Assembly: GCF_900094545.1 (NCBI RefSeq)
Contig: NZ_FMAH01000031.1
Coordinates: forward strand, 1 to 64,000
Reading direction: 5' to 3'
From: Martinezella miluonensis
GTDB taxonomy: Bacteria > Pseudomonadota > Alphaproteobacteria > Rhizobiales > Rhizobiaceae
Length of the DNA stretch: 64,000 nt
Of the stretch, positions 8,010 to 15,975 are shown piece by piece; position 1 is the stretch's first letter; the number at the start of each line of letters is the position of its first letter. The translations under genes and the position numbers were made by a program. The notes below the pieces were generated by a model, which did not search any database, was not told where the DNA came from, and was given only the letters and a program-made list of their open reading frames with translations.

Positions 8010-9220
8010 CAGGCTTGTGTGTATTTCTGCCCGATATGCGCCATCACGTCGGCGAACCAAGGCGCGGACATGTCGAATGCCTTTCCGCCCTTGATGCGGG
8101 GGAATTCGATGACGCGCAGCTTGCCACCCTGGCCTTCGTCGTGGCCGGTGACGCCGGACACCTTGTTGAGGGCGCTTTCGACCGCGAGATCGACCATGCC
8201 CTGGATAAGGCGGAGATCATCGCCGTTTGCCGGTGCGGAGCGGGCGAAATAACCCGATTTCTGCACCATGGAGCGCTCGGCGCCGATGATCGAGGCAAAC
8301 TGCTTCTGGAACCAGCCGCCGACGTTGATCGTGTCGATCTTCACATGGCCGAAGGCATCGCGCTTGATGGTCTCGCCGGCGGCTTCGCGCTCGGCGACGA
8401 TGGCGTCGAGGGCGGCGCCTTCCGATACGAACAGGGTCACCTGGCCGGTCTTCTCCATGATTTTCCGCAGCCGCTCGCCTTCCGCCTCGATATTGAAGGC
8501 CATTTCCGGCAGGTAGAGGCCGTCGATGCTCTTCATCGCGGCATTCATCATGAAGCCTTCGACATATTCGTTGGCGCTGGTCTTCTGGATATAGGCGCGG
8601 GCTGTGGCCGCCGTCAGCCAGCCACAGTGACGGCCCATGACTTCATGAATGACCAAAGTACGTGGGGCAGCGGTCTGTTCGTTGCTGATATTGTCGAAGA
8701 AATGCGCGCCGACTTCGGCTGCCGTCCAGGCGCCGAGAGACTGGCGGATCGGCACGACGTCGTTGTCGACCGTTTTCGGCAGGCCGACGACGGTCAGGTT
8801 GTAGCCATTGGCGTCGAGATAGGCGGCGAGATCAGCCGCGGTCGTATTGGTGTCGTCACCGCCAATCGTATGAAGAATGGTGATGCCATCGGCTGCGAGG
8901 CGTTCGGCTGCGACGCGCAGCGGGTTTTCGCCTTCCTTGACCAGGCCGCGCTTCACGCAGTCGGCGGCATTGGTGAGTTTGACGCGGCTGTTGCCGATCG
9001 GCGAGCCGCCGTAGCGGTGCAGAAGGTGGGCGCGGTCGCGCATGGCCGGCGTCACCCCGATGCTGTCAGCCAGCAGAACACCCTGGTAGCCAGAACGATA
9101 GGCGATGATGTCGATCTCCGGCGCCACGTCGGTATAGCGCTGGATAAGCCCGCCAACCGCGGAAGAAAGGCAGGGCGCCAATCCGCCGGCTGTAAGCATT
9201 GCGACTTTCTGTTTGGCCAT
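8009..9220 (-). CDS. pfp: Pyrophosphate--fructose 6-phosphate 1-phosphotransferase
   Basis: Reversible phosphofructokinase using PPi instead of ATP, in cytoplasmic glycolysis/gluconeogenesis. The PPi type is indicated by the second Asp in GGDDTNTTA and by PKTVDNDV, where ATP enzymes have different residues. Further family motifs are MLTAGGLAPCLS at the N-terminus and EVMGRHCGWL. Start 9220 is set by AAGGAGG upstream and gives 403 residues, typical for alphaproteobacterial Pfp. Its own promoter must lie in the divergent 289-base region shared with the TerB-DnaJ gene. Confidence 0.93.
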   Translation of the reverse strand: MAKQKVAMLTAGGLAPCLSSAVGGLIQRYTDVAPEIDIIAYRSGYQGVLLADSIGVTPAMRDRAHLLHRYGGSPIGNSRVKLTNAADCVKRGLVKEGENPLRVAAERLAADGITILHTIGGDDTNTTAADLAAYLDANGYNLTVVGLPKTVDNDVVPIRQSLGAWTAAEVGAHFFDNISNEQTAAPRTLVIHEVMGRHCGWLTAATARAYIQKTSANEYVEGFMMNAAMKSIDGLYLPEMAFNIEAEGERLRKIMEKTGQVTLFVSEGAALDAIVAEREAAGETIKRDAFGHVKIDTINVGGWFQKQFASIIGAERSMVQKSGYFARSAPANGDDLRLIQGMVDLAVESALNKVSGVTGHDEGQGGKLRVIEFPRIKGGKAFDMSAPWFADVMAHIGQKYTQA

Positions 9221-9509
9221 GGAGATCCTCCTTGCAGTCAAGCTGCGTCATTTCGATGGTTGCCGTCGGAATGGATGCGACAGGCGTGCATGGCTGTAAA
9301 GTAAAGAATTTAAGAAATCCGCGGTTTGTTTTGCCGCTCAGGCTTGGTCGGGCCGTGTTCGCGCTCGGCTGTGGGCGCGAGCCTGATACACGGCATCATT
9401 ACCAAATTGTGAAAAGTGTTTTCGGCCTTGCGACGAATGGACCGCTTGCAATGGCAGGCATTATTTGGTCAAGGTGTCCCATAGTTTATGAGAGCCTGCG
9501 GAACCGCTT

Positions 9510-10220
9510 ATGTCGTTTTGGGAAAAATTGCTGAATGCTATTGGTAGCACTGCTGGCAATGCCCTATCGGCGGTGGTCGAGGCTATTCGCACCGTGTTCG
9601 AAGGCGATCCGGAAACCCGCCGCAAGGTGGCCTTTTCCGTCGCGATCATCGCGCTTTCCGCCAAGATGGCGAAAGCGGACGGCATTGTGACCGAAAACGA
9701 GGTCAACGCGTTTCGCGAGATTTTCGAATTTCCGCCGGACCAGGCCAAGAATGTTGCCCGCCTTTATAATCTGGCACGGCAGGACGTGGCGGGCTACGAA
9801 GCTTATGCGGAGCGGCTGTCGACGCTTTGCGAGACCTGCACCAAGAATTGCCCTGTATTGGAAGACGTGCTCGATGGCTTGTTCCATATCGCCAAGGCGG
9901 ATGGTCTGATTCACGAAAAGGAAATGGATTTCCTGCAGCACGTTGCTCAGATATTCCATATGAGCGAGGGTCGGTTCGACCAGATCATGGCGCGGCATGT
10001 GAACGCCGGTGGCCGCGATCCCTACAAGGTGCTCGGTGTATCTCGCCAGGACGATTTTCCGACGATCCGCCGCCGTTATCATGGTCTCGTCTATGAGAAT
10101 CATCCAGATCGCCTCGTATCGCGCGGCGTGCCGGAGGAGTTCCATGCCATCGCCAACGAGCGCATGGCAGCTTTGAATGCGGCTTATGCCGAGATCGAGA
10201 AAGAACGCCGCGCAGCATGA
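9510..10220 (+). CDS. TerB domain plus C-terminal DnaJ domain co-chaperone (DjlA-like)
   Basis: Soluble DjlA-like protein: a tellurite-resistance TerB helical domain (about residues 35-150; AKMAKADGIVTENEV and IAKADGLIHEKEMDF are its two paired acidic repeats) followed by a J domain (170-236) with the HPD tripeptide in YENHPDRLV, needed to stimulate DnaK. Unlike E. coli DjlA there is no N-terminal membrane segment. The stop codon overlaps the next start as ATGA, so it is coupled to the amidase gene. The cellular role is not known; the coupling suggests a link with envelope stress or murein recycling. Confidence 0.88.
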   Translation: MSFWEKLLNAIGSTAGNALSAVVEAIRTVFEGDPETRRKVAFSVAIIALSAKMAKADGIVTENEVNAFREIFEFPPDQAKNVARLYNLARQDVAGYEAYAERLSTLCETCTKNCPVLEDVLDGLFHIAKADGLIHEKEMDFLQHVAQIFHMSEGRFDQIMARHVNAGGRDPYKVLGVSRQDDFPTIRRRYHGLVYENHPDRLVSRGVPEEFHAIANERMAALNAAYAEIEKERRAA

Positions 10221-10978
10221 ATGCATTTAAGGCCGATTTCGCTCGCGCCAAGGTACAGCCGTCGCCGAACCACGGCGAACGGCGCGATGGTGTTCGACCA
10301 GACATCATCCTTCTGCACTATACCGGCATGGGCACGGCCGAGGGAGCGCTGGATTGGCTCTGTCGCCCGGAGAGCCAGGTGTCGAGCCACTACTTCGTTT
10401 TCGAGGATGGACGCATCGTTCAGCTCGTTCCCGAAGAGCGGCGTGCCTGGCATGCGGGCAAGAGCTCGTGGCATGGCGACATCGACATCAACTCACGGTC
10501 GATCGGCATTGAAATAGCCAATGCCGGCCATCCCGGCGGACTGCCTGAATTTCCTGATGCGCAGATCGAAGCGGTTATCGAACTGTGTCACGATTGCGGC
10601 CAACGCTGGGCAATTGCGCCTGAACGGGTGCTTGGGCACTCCGATGTAGCCCCTGTGCGCAAGGTCGATCCGGGTGAAAAATTCCCCTGGGCTCGGCTTG
10701 CGGCTGAAGGTGTCGGGCACTGGGTTGAGCCGGCTGCCATTACCGGCGGGCGCTTCTTCCAGAAGGGCGATGCCGGGCAGCCGATCGAGGCCTTGCAGTC
10801 CATGCTCTCGCTCTACGGGTACGGAACTGAAATCACAGGCGAATTTTCAGAGAAACTGAAGGGCGATGTCGAGGCCTTCCAGCGCCATTTTCGCCCCGAG
10901 CGTATTGACGGTATCGCCGATTTTTCCACGATCGATACGCTTCACCGCCTTCTGTCCGCATTGCCTCGCTTTTCATAA
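10217..10978 (+). CDS. N-acetylmuramoyl-L-alanine amidase (AmpD-like) with peptidoglycan-binding domain
   Basis: Zn-dependent Amidase_2 enzyme. PDIILLHYTGMG provides the first zinc His, ILGHSDVAP-type sequence (VLGHSDVAPVRKVDPG) the last His and the catalytic region, and SSHYFVFEDGRIVQLV the central strand. The C-terminal 70 residues form a PG_binding_1 domain (IEALQSMLSLYGYG). No signal peptide is visible, so cytoplasmic recycling of anhydro-muropeptides (AmpD role) is plausible. The start ATG overlaps the TerB-DnaJ stop codon by four bases. 253 residues, longer than classical AmpD because of the binding domain. Confidence 0.92.
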   Translation: MNAFKADFARAKVQPSPNHGERRDGVRPDIILLHYTGMGTAEGALDWLCRPESQVSSHYFVFEDGRIVQLVPEERRAWHAGKSSWHGDIDINSRSIGIEIANAGHPGGLPEFPDAQIEAVIELCHDCGQRWAIAPERVLGHSDVAPVRKVDPGEKFPWARLAAEGVGHWVEPAAITGGRFFQKGDAGQPIEALQSMLSLYGYGTEITGEFSEKLKGDVEAFQRHFRPERIDGIADFSTIDTLHRLLSALPRFS

Positions 10979-11243
10979 AGACGCGGTCGCCGGCGGCGAT
11001 ATCCATAGCTGGCTATGATCCATAAAGTGCGTAACTCCCTGCTATGCCACAGCTTTTCCCTATTATCTCCGCATTACGTTGATCTAACGGCGCTCACTGA
11101 ACGGCGGCCGCGCCGTCTGGTTTGTGTGTCGCGCGGTCGTAGACGACAAATGGGGACTGTGCACTCCGGTGGCTCTTTTTGCCTCCAACCGGACGGACGG
11201 CTTGAGGCTGTCCGCAGTCCCGCGCCCGGAGACAAAAGACTAC

Positions 11244-11801
11244 ATGAAAAATTTGATTGTTGCGGCAGCAGCGTGCGTGGGCATGCTGCTGGTGGGCTAT
11301 AATTGTGCCTTTGCGGGACCGCTTGATGCAAAGCAACGGACCGCTCCTCTCAAGACTGTCAGCCGCACCACCGGCTTTCCAACGCCCAATGTTCCCACCG
11401 AAATGCGTAGCGCCGAAGATTCCTTCGTACGGCAAGATCATTACTCCGCACTGATTACCAAATATGCCAAGCAGAACGGCGTGTCCGTCGATCTGGCGAA
11501 GGCCGTCATTAAGATCGAAAGCAACTTCAATCCAAAAACGCACGGAAGCGCCGGGGAAATCGGCCTGATGCAGATCAAGCCGGCAACGGCGCGGCTGATG
11601 GGCTATTCCGGTCGTGCCAAGGGGCTTTACGATCCCGAGACGAACATCAAGTTCGGCATGAAATATCTAGCCATGGCGCAGAACCTCGGCGGTGGCCCGA
11701 CCTGCAATACCATCCTGAAATACAATGCCGGTCATGGCGCCACGCGCATGAACCCGGTTTCGAAGCGTTATTGCGGCAAGGTCTTGGCGCTTCTGAACTG
11801 A
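11244..11801 (+). CDS. Small secreted SLT-type lytic transglycosylase
   Basis: Predicted periplasmic murein transglycosylase of 185 residues. Start 11244 gives a signal peptide (MKNLIVAAAACVGMLLVGYN, then CAFAG); the open frame extends further upstream without a signal. The SLT domain shows AVIKIESNFNPKTHG with the catalytic Glu, GEIGLMQIKPATARLMGY, and a C-terminal KYNAGHG motif. Two Cys residues near the C-terminus may form a disulfide. It stands alone between the amidase and an oxidoreductase gene. Confidence 0.9.
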   Translation: MKNLIVAAAACVGMLLVGYNCAFAGPLDAKQRTAPLKTVSRTTGFPTPNVPTEMRSAEDSFVRQDHYSALITKYAKQNGVSVDLAKAVIKIESNFNPKTHGSAGEIGLMQIKPATARLMGYSGRAKGLYDPETNIKFGMKYLAMAQNLGGGPTCNTILKYNAGHGATRMNPVSKRYCGKVLALLN

Positions 11802-11878
11802 CGTCATGCTCAAGGTAGCGGGTAGGGCGGAATCGCTTTCCATGTTATCGAACGACCATCATTTGCGAGGGTTGTAGC

Positions 11879-13072
11879 ATGGCAGCGGATTTCAGGTTCA
11901 TCGTCGTCGGTCGGGGTATGATGGGGGCAGCTGCCGCCCGTCATCTGGCCAGGCAAACGGACGGCATTGCTGTCATCGGGCCTGATGAACCCGAGAACCG
12001 CGATAGCCATGGGGGCGTCTTCGGCAGCCATTATGACGAGGGCCGCATTACCCGGACGATCGATCCGGACCAGGATTGGGCCCGCCTCGCAAATCGTTCG
12101 ATCAGCCGCTACGCGGAAATCGAACGGGATAGCGGCATCCAATTCTATGCGCCCGTCGGCTGCCTCGTCACCGGCCCGAAGCGGGGAAGCGAAACCACTT
12201 ATGTCGACGATGTCGTCGAAGCAGCCGGGCGGCTCGGCGTTCGAACTGATATCCTCGACGATGCCGGGCTTAAGGCGAAGTTTCCCTTCTTCTCCTTTGC
12301 GTCAGGAAGCGAAGGGGTGTTTGAACCGTATGGTGCTGGCCATATCAGCCCACGCCGGCTGGTGAAGGCGCAGTCGCTGCTGGCGGAAAAGGCCGGGGCG
12401 CGCGTGATCAAGCAGACTGCCCTGTCGATCCGCGATGAGGCCGGCCTCGCCGTTGTGACGACCGCCGAGGGCGAGACTTTCAGCGCCGAAAAAGTGCTGC
12501 TGGCCGCCGGCGGTTTCTCCATTGCCGAGAATCTCTTGCAGCGACCTGTTGAGATGAAGGTTTATGGCCGCACGGTCACCTTTTTCGAGGTGAGCGAAAG
12601 CGAAGCCGAAGCGCTTTCCGGCATGCCCTCTCTAATTTCGGTGACGCCAGGCGACGTGGACAGCATCTATATGCTGCCGCCGATCCGTTATCCGGATGGC
12701 AGGTATTACATCAAGATCGGCGGTGATCCGGACGATCTTCAGTTTGAAAACGAGACGCGGCTGCGTGCGTGGTTCCGCACGCACGGCCGCGACAAGGCGC
12801 GCGAGCATCTGGTGCGGATATTCCATCAGCTTGTTCCGAGTGCAGCTCGCCCGCCGGCTTTCACCAATTCCTGTGCCGTTTCCTATTCGCCAACTGGCTA
12901 CCCGATGATCGGCTATACATCGTCGCCACGTCTGGCGGTTTTGACCGGCGGTTGCGGTACTGCCGCCAAGAGTTCCGATGAGATCGGCCGGTTAGGAGCG
13001 GAGCTTCTGCTCGCAGGTCGAATCAAAGACGAAGGCTACAGCACGGATTTTTCAGCGCATTTCAGCAACTGA
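11879..13072 (+). CDS. FAD-dependent amino-acid/sarcosine oxidase-like protein (DAO family)
   Basis: FAD oxidoreductase of the DadA/SolA superfamily, which oxidises secondary or N-methylated amino acids. The dinucleotide-binding motif is FIVVGRGMMGAAAARHLA at residues 5-22; VLLAAGGFS and GYPMIGYTSS are the usual later FAD contacts. The SolA/MSOX-type covalent-flavin Cys motif is not clearly present; CGTAAKSSDEIG near the C-terminus is the nearest match. 397 residues, normal size. The substrate cannot be assigned. Confidence 0.82.
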   Translation: MAADFRFIVVGRGMMGAAAARHLARQTDGIAVIGPDEPENRDSHGGVFGSHYDEGRITRTIDPDQDWARLANRSISRYAEIERDSGIQFYAPVGCLVTGPKRGSETTYVDDVVEAAGRLGVRTDILDDAGLKAKFPFFSFASGSEGVFEPYGAGHISPRRLVKAQSLLAEKAGARVIKQTALSIRDEAGLAVVTTAEGETFSAEKVLLAAGGFSIAENLLQRPVEMKVYGRTVTFFEVSESEAEALSGMPSLISVTPGDVDSIYMLPPIRYPDGRYYIKIGGDPDDLQFENETRLRAWFRTHGRDKAREHLVRIFHQLVPSAARPPAFTNSCAVSYSPTGYPMIGYTSSPRLAVLTGGCGTAAKSSDEIGRLGAELLLAGRIKDEGYSTDFSAHFSN

Positions 13073-13134
13073 TATTGGGCCGGGGCAAAGCCGCATATTT
13101 CGGTGGCAATTGCCTGAAGTCTCGGTTAATGAGC

Positions 13135-13540
13135 CAGTGCCAGTTGGCCGGGCAGCCGCGCTTCATCAATGCCGAAAGGCGATGAGGTGAGGAAAGTCCG
13201 GGCTCCACGGAAACACGGTGCCGGATAACGTCCGGCGAGGGTAACCTCAGGGAAAGTGCCACAGAAAGCAAACCGCCCGGTCTTGTGACCGGGTAAGGGT
13301 GAAAGGGTGGGGTAAGAGCCCACCGCGTCTCTGGAAACAGCGACGGCACGGAAAACCCCACCGGGAGCAAAACCGAATAGGGATGACGCGGAGCGCGCAA
13401 GCGCTCCAGCCTGTTTCCGGGCCGGTCATCCGGGTGGGTTGCAAGAGGCGTCGCGCAAGCGCCGTCCCAGATGAATGGCTGCCACGTTCCGGCCTCGGCC
13501 GGAGCCATACAGAACCCGGCTTACAGGCCAACTGGCAAAT
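13135..13540 (+). ncRNA. rnpB: RNase P RNA (bacterial type A)
   Basis: Catalytic RNA of RNase P, which removes 5' leaders from tRNA precursors. The P1 helix is a perfect 11-bp pairing of 13139-13149 with 13526-13536. Universally conserved segments are present: GAGGAAAGTCCGGGCTCC near the 5' end, ACAGAAAGCAAACCGCC in the core, and AGAACCCGGCTTACAG just before the 3' P1 strand. Length about 400 nt, usual for rhizobia. Ends are set by the P1 helix and may be off by a few bases. It is cotranscribed or adjacent to the dcw cluster on the + strand. Confidence 0.96.
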
Positions 13541-13691
13541 CAACACGTCCCTTCAACAAGGGCGCTTTCGCTCTCTCAAAATAATTTCGGGAGCCTTTGG
13601 ATGCCCTGGTTTTCCGGGGTTTCCTGTTGTTGCGGGCAAGAGTTTTCGCCTGTGAAAACAATCCGTTTCGGGGTGTCCGCTGAAGGTGATC

Positions 13692-13714
13692 CTAACCTTT
13701 CGTTAAACTTAACG
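13692..13714 (+). promoter_or_regulatory. CtrA-like TTAA site before mraZ
   Basis: CTAA-N7-TTAA matches the alphaproteobacterial CtrA consensus TTAA-N7-TTAA with one mismatch. The right half is also part of the palindrome CGTTAA-AC-TTAACG. It lies about 255-277 bases before mraZ. CtrA control of division genes is known in Caulobacter and Sinorhizobium; binding here is inferred. Confidence 0.35.
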
Positions 13715-13939
13715 GCTTATGAATATTCGAGCTGTTGCCATGGCTGACGTGGCTTCATCCCATTGACGCCCATATGGTCCCATGGTATCCCAAACGAACA
13801 CTGCATACGGGCAAATCAGAGCCCAATCATCGCAAAGCCGTGAATGCTCCCGTTCCGGGAGTGTCGAAGGGGCGTCGGCTCTTTCGGTTTGCGAAGCTGT
13901 GTCCGATTTTGGCTGTGTCTGCGAGCGCATGATTGCACG

Positions 13940-13966
13940 CGGGTCATGGGGAACGGGTGTTTCGGG
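13940..13966 (+). promoter_or_regulatory. GGG repeats before mraZ (possible MraZ box)
   Basis: NGGG quartets start at 13940, 13947, 13954 and 13963. E. coli MraZ binds TGGG repeats at 10-bp spacing upstream of its own gene; here the spacing is 7, 7 and 9, so the match is only suggestive. Confidence 0.25.
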
Positions 13967-13968
13967 TC

Positions 13969-14409
13969 ATGAACCGCTTCCTGTCAAATGCGACCAAACG
14001 GATCGATGCCAAGGGGCGGGTTTCCGTGCCGGCGGCGTTTCGTTCCGTACTGGCCGAGCGCAATATTCAGGAGCTTTATTGCTTCCAGGATTTTGTTTTT
14101 CCGGCGATCAGTGTCGGCGGTCTCGATCTGCTCGATCGCTTCGAACGGCAGATCGCGGCGGACGATCCTTTTTCGCCGGCGGCGAACCAGATGTCGCTCC
14201 TCATTCATGGGGGCGGGGTCTTCGTGAAGCTCGATGCGGAAGGGCGGCTGATGGTCACGGATTTCATCCGCGACTTCACCGGAATTGCAGGCGAAGTGAC
14301 CTTCGTCGGTCGGGCGGATCATTTTCAATTGTGGCGACCGGAAGCCTTTCTGGCTTTGCAGGCGCAGGCACGAGAGGAGCGCAGGCTGGCGGGCAGGCGC
14401 TCGGAATAG
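13969..14409 (+). CDS. mraZ: Transcriptional regulator MraZ
   Basis: First gene of the dcw cluster. MraZ is a ring-forming DNA-binding protein that represses its own operon in E. coli. Two AbrB-like swapped-hairpin repeats are visible: RIDAKGRVSVPAAFR (residues 11-25) and KLDAEGRLMVTDFIR. Start ATG 13969 gives 146 residues and the standard MNRFLSNATKRIDAKGR opening; the frame could start earlier at a GTG (13957), which adds VFRV. Fourteen bases separate it from rsmH. Confidence 0.94.
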   Translation: MNRFLSNATKRIDAKGRVSVPAAFRSVLAERNIQELYCFQDFVFPAISVGGLDLLDRFERQIAADDPFSPAANQMSLLIHGGGVFVKLDAEGRLMVTDFIRDFTGIAGEVTFVGRADHFQLWRPEAFLALQAQAREERRLAGRRSE

Positions 14410-14423
14410 AACGGGGAAGCGGA

Positions 14424-15449
14424 ATGGTGGCGAATTCAGGCGGAGGTTCTTCTGATGCCGGTGGCGGACCGGTTCGTCACATTCCGGTTCTCCTTTCCGA
14501 AGTGCTCGAGGCGCTGGCCCCCGCACCTGGCAAGATCATTCTCGATGGAACGTTCGGCGCGGGTGGCTATACCTCGGCTATCCTGGCTGGTGGTGCCGAT
14601 GTGATCGCGCTCGATCGCGATCCGACGGCGATTTCGGCTGGGCAGGCGATCGTCGCGGCTCATGGGGGTCGGCTCAAGCTCATTCAGTCGCAGTTCTCTC
14701 AGCTCTCCGATCATGCGCCCGCCGGCGGTCTCGATGGCGTCGTGCTCGATATCGGCGTCTCTTCCATGCAGATCGATGAGGCGGAGCGCGGCTTTTCCTT
14801 CAATAAGAGCGGCCCGCTGGACATGCGCATGTCGGCAAGCGGCGTGTCGGCGGCCGATGTCGTCAATCGTGCCAAACTGGCGGATCTCATTCGCATCTTC
14901 GCGTTTCTGGGCGAGGAAAAACAGGCGCCGCGGATCGCGCATGCCATCGAAAAGCGGCGTGCCGAGGCTCCCTTCGTGACCACCCGCGACCTCGCCGGTC
15001 TGATCGAGATCGTGACGCCGCGAAAGGCCAAGGATAAGATCCATCCTGCCACGCGCGTCTTCCAGGCATTGCGCATCTTCGTCAACGACGAGCTCGGCGA
15101 ACTGGCTCAGGCGCTGTTTGCCGCCGAGCGCGCGCTCAAGCCGGGCGGGCGCCTGGTTGTCGTAACCTTCCATTCCCTGGAAGACCGGATCGTCAAGAAG
15201 TTCTTTGCCGATCGCTCCGGCCGTGCTGCCGGATCCCGCCACATGCCGATGGTGCATGAGCGGGCGGCAACCTTCGATGCCATCGGTAAGTCGATGGTTT
15301 CAGCCAGCGATGCGGAGGCGGAAGCCAATCCGCGGGCGCGCTCGGCCAAATTGCGTGCCGGCCTTCGCACCACGGCGCCCGCCGAGGCCGCCGATCTCTC
15401 GATCTTCGATCTGCCCAATCTCGCCAGTCTCGGAAAGCTCGGAGGTTGA
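14424..15449 (+). CDS. rsmH: 16S rRNA (cytosine(1402)-N(4))-methyltransferase RsmH
   Basis: Methylates N4 of C1402 in the ribosomal P site using SAM; also named MraW. SAM motif LDGTFGAGGYTSAIL, IALDRDP, GVVLDIGVSSMQIDEAERGF and TFHSLEDRIVKKFF are all diagnostic. The start at 14424 follows GGGGAAG; the open frame runs much further upstream but covers mraZ in another frame. 341 residues. Confidence 0.96.
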   Translation: MVANSGGGSSDAGGGPVRHIPVLLSEVLEALAPAPGKIILDGTFGAGGYTSAILAGGADVIALDRDPTAISAGQAIVAAHGGRLKLIQSQFSQLSDHAPAGGLDGVVLDIGVSSMQIDEAERGFSFNKSGPLDMRMSASGVSAADVVNRAKLADLIRIFAFLGEEKQAPRIAHAIEKRRAEAPFVTTRDLAGLIEIVTPRKAKDKIHPATRVFQALRIFVNDELGELAQALFAAERALKPGGRLVVVTFHSLEDRIVKKFFADRSGRAAGSRHMPMVHERAATFDAIGKSMVSASDAEAEANPRARSAKLRAGLRTTAPAEAADLSIFDLPNLASLGKLGG

Positions 15450-15450
15450 T

Positions 15451-15975
15451 ATGCTGAAGACTTTTGACATCGTGCTGATTGGCGTCATGACGGCGATGGC
15501 CAGCGTGACCTATACGATCAAGCACCGGGCTGAGTTGAAGCTGGAAGAGGTTCGTCGTCTCGAGGCCGATATCAAGCTCGAGAAGGACACGATCGAACTC
15601 CTCAAGGCCGACTGGGCCTTGGTCTCGCAGCCGAACCGCCTCGAGCGTCTGGTCAACAACTACAGCAAAGAGCTTCAGCTGCAGCCGACCCTTTCGACGT
15701 CCATCGTTCAGCCGAGCGAGCTGCCGATGCTGCGCTCGCAGGTTCCGCCGCCAATCGTGGCGGATGCGAAGGACAGCGGCAAGAGCGGCAAGCCGGTCGG
15801 TTCCAAGGGGCTTGCCGCTGCAGCCTCCAAGAATGGTGACACGACCGACGCGCAGATCAGAAAGGCCATCGCCGACGTTGCGTCCGCTCCGGCGCCTCGG
15901 CCGAAGACGCCCGCCTTGGCCAAGCGCAAGAAGCCGGAAATCGACAACATCGCAACGGGATCGGTGGCTGAATAA
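15451..15975 (+). CDS. ftsL: Cell division protein FtsL
   Basis: Bitopic divisome protein that joins FtsB and FtsQ and activates FtsWI. One transmembrane helix (FDIVLIGVMTAMASVTYTI, residues 5-23) is followed by a coiled coil (LKLEEVRRLEADIKLEKDTI) and the conserved LVSQPNRLERLVNN segment. The C-terminal 80 residues are Pro/Ala/Lys-rich, longer than in enterobacteria and common in rhizobia. It begins one base after rsmH (GGAGG upstream) and its TAA overlaps the ftsI ATG (TAATG). Confidence 0.92.
   Translation: MLKTFDIVLIGVMTAMASVTYTIKHRAELKLEEVRRLEADIKLEKDTIELLKADWALVSQPNRLERLVNNYSKELQLQPTLSTSIVQPSELPMLRSQVPPPIVADAKDSGKSGKPVGSKGLAAAASKNGDTTDAQIRKAIADVASAPAPRPKTPALAKRKKPEIDNIATGSVAE

Larger units (their letters stand above)
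13541..13968 (+). other. Gap between rnpB and mraZ: probable dcw promoter region
   Basis: No convincing gene in 428 bases. It contains an inverted repeat CGTTAA-N2-TTAACG at 13701-13714 overlapping a CtrA-like CTAA-N7-TTAA (13692-13706), an inverted CCCGTTCCGGGAG block near 13850, and GGG triplets at 7-9-bp spacing directly before mraZ. The main dcw promoter is expected here; no clear -35/-10 pair was picked. Confidence 0.5.

Noticed and set aside
13062..13655. Frames across the RNase P RNA
   Set aside because: The region is rnpB with a perfect P1 helix; frames such as 13062-13508 are accidental.
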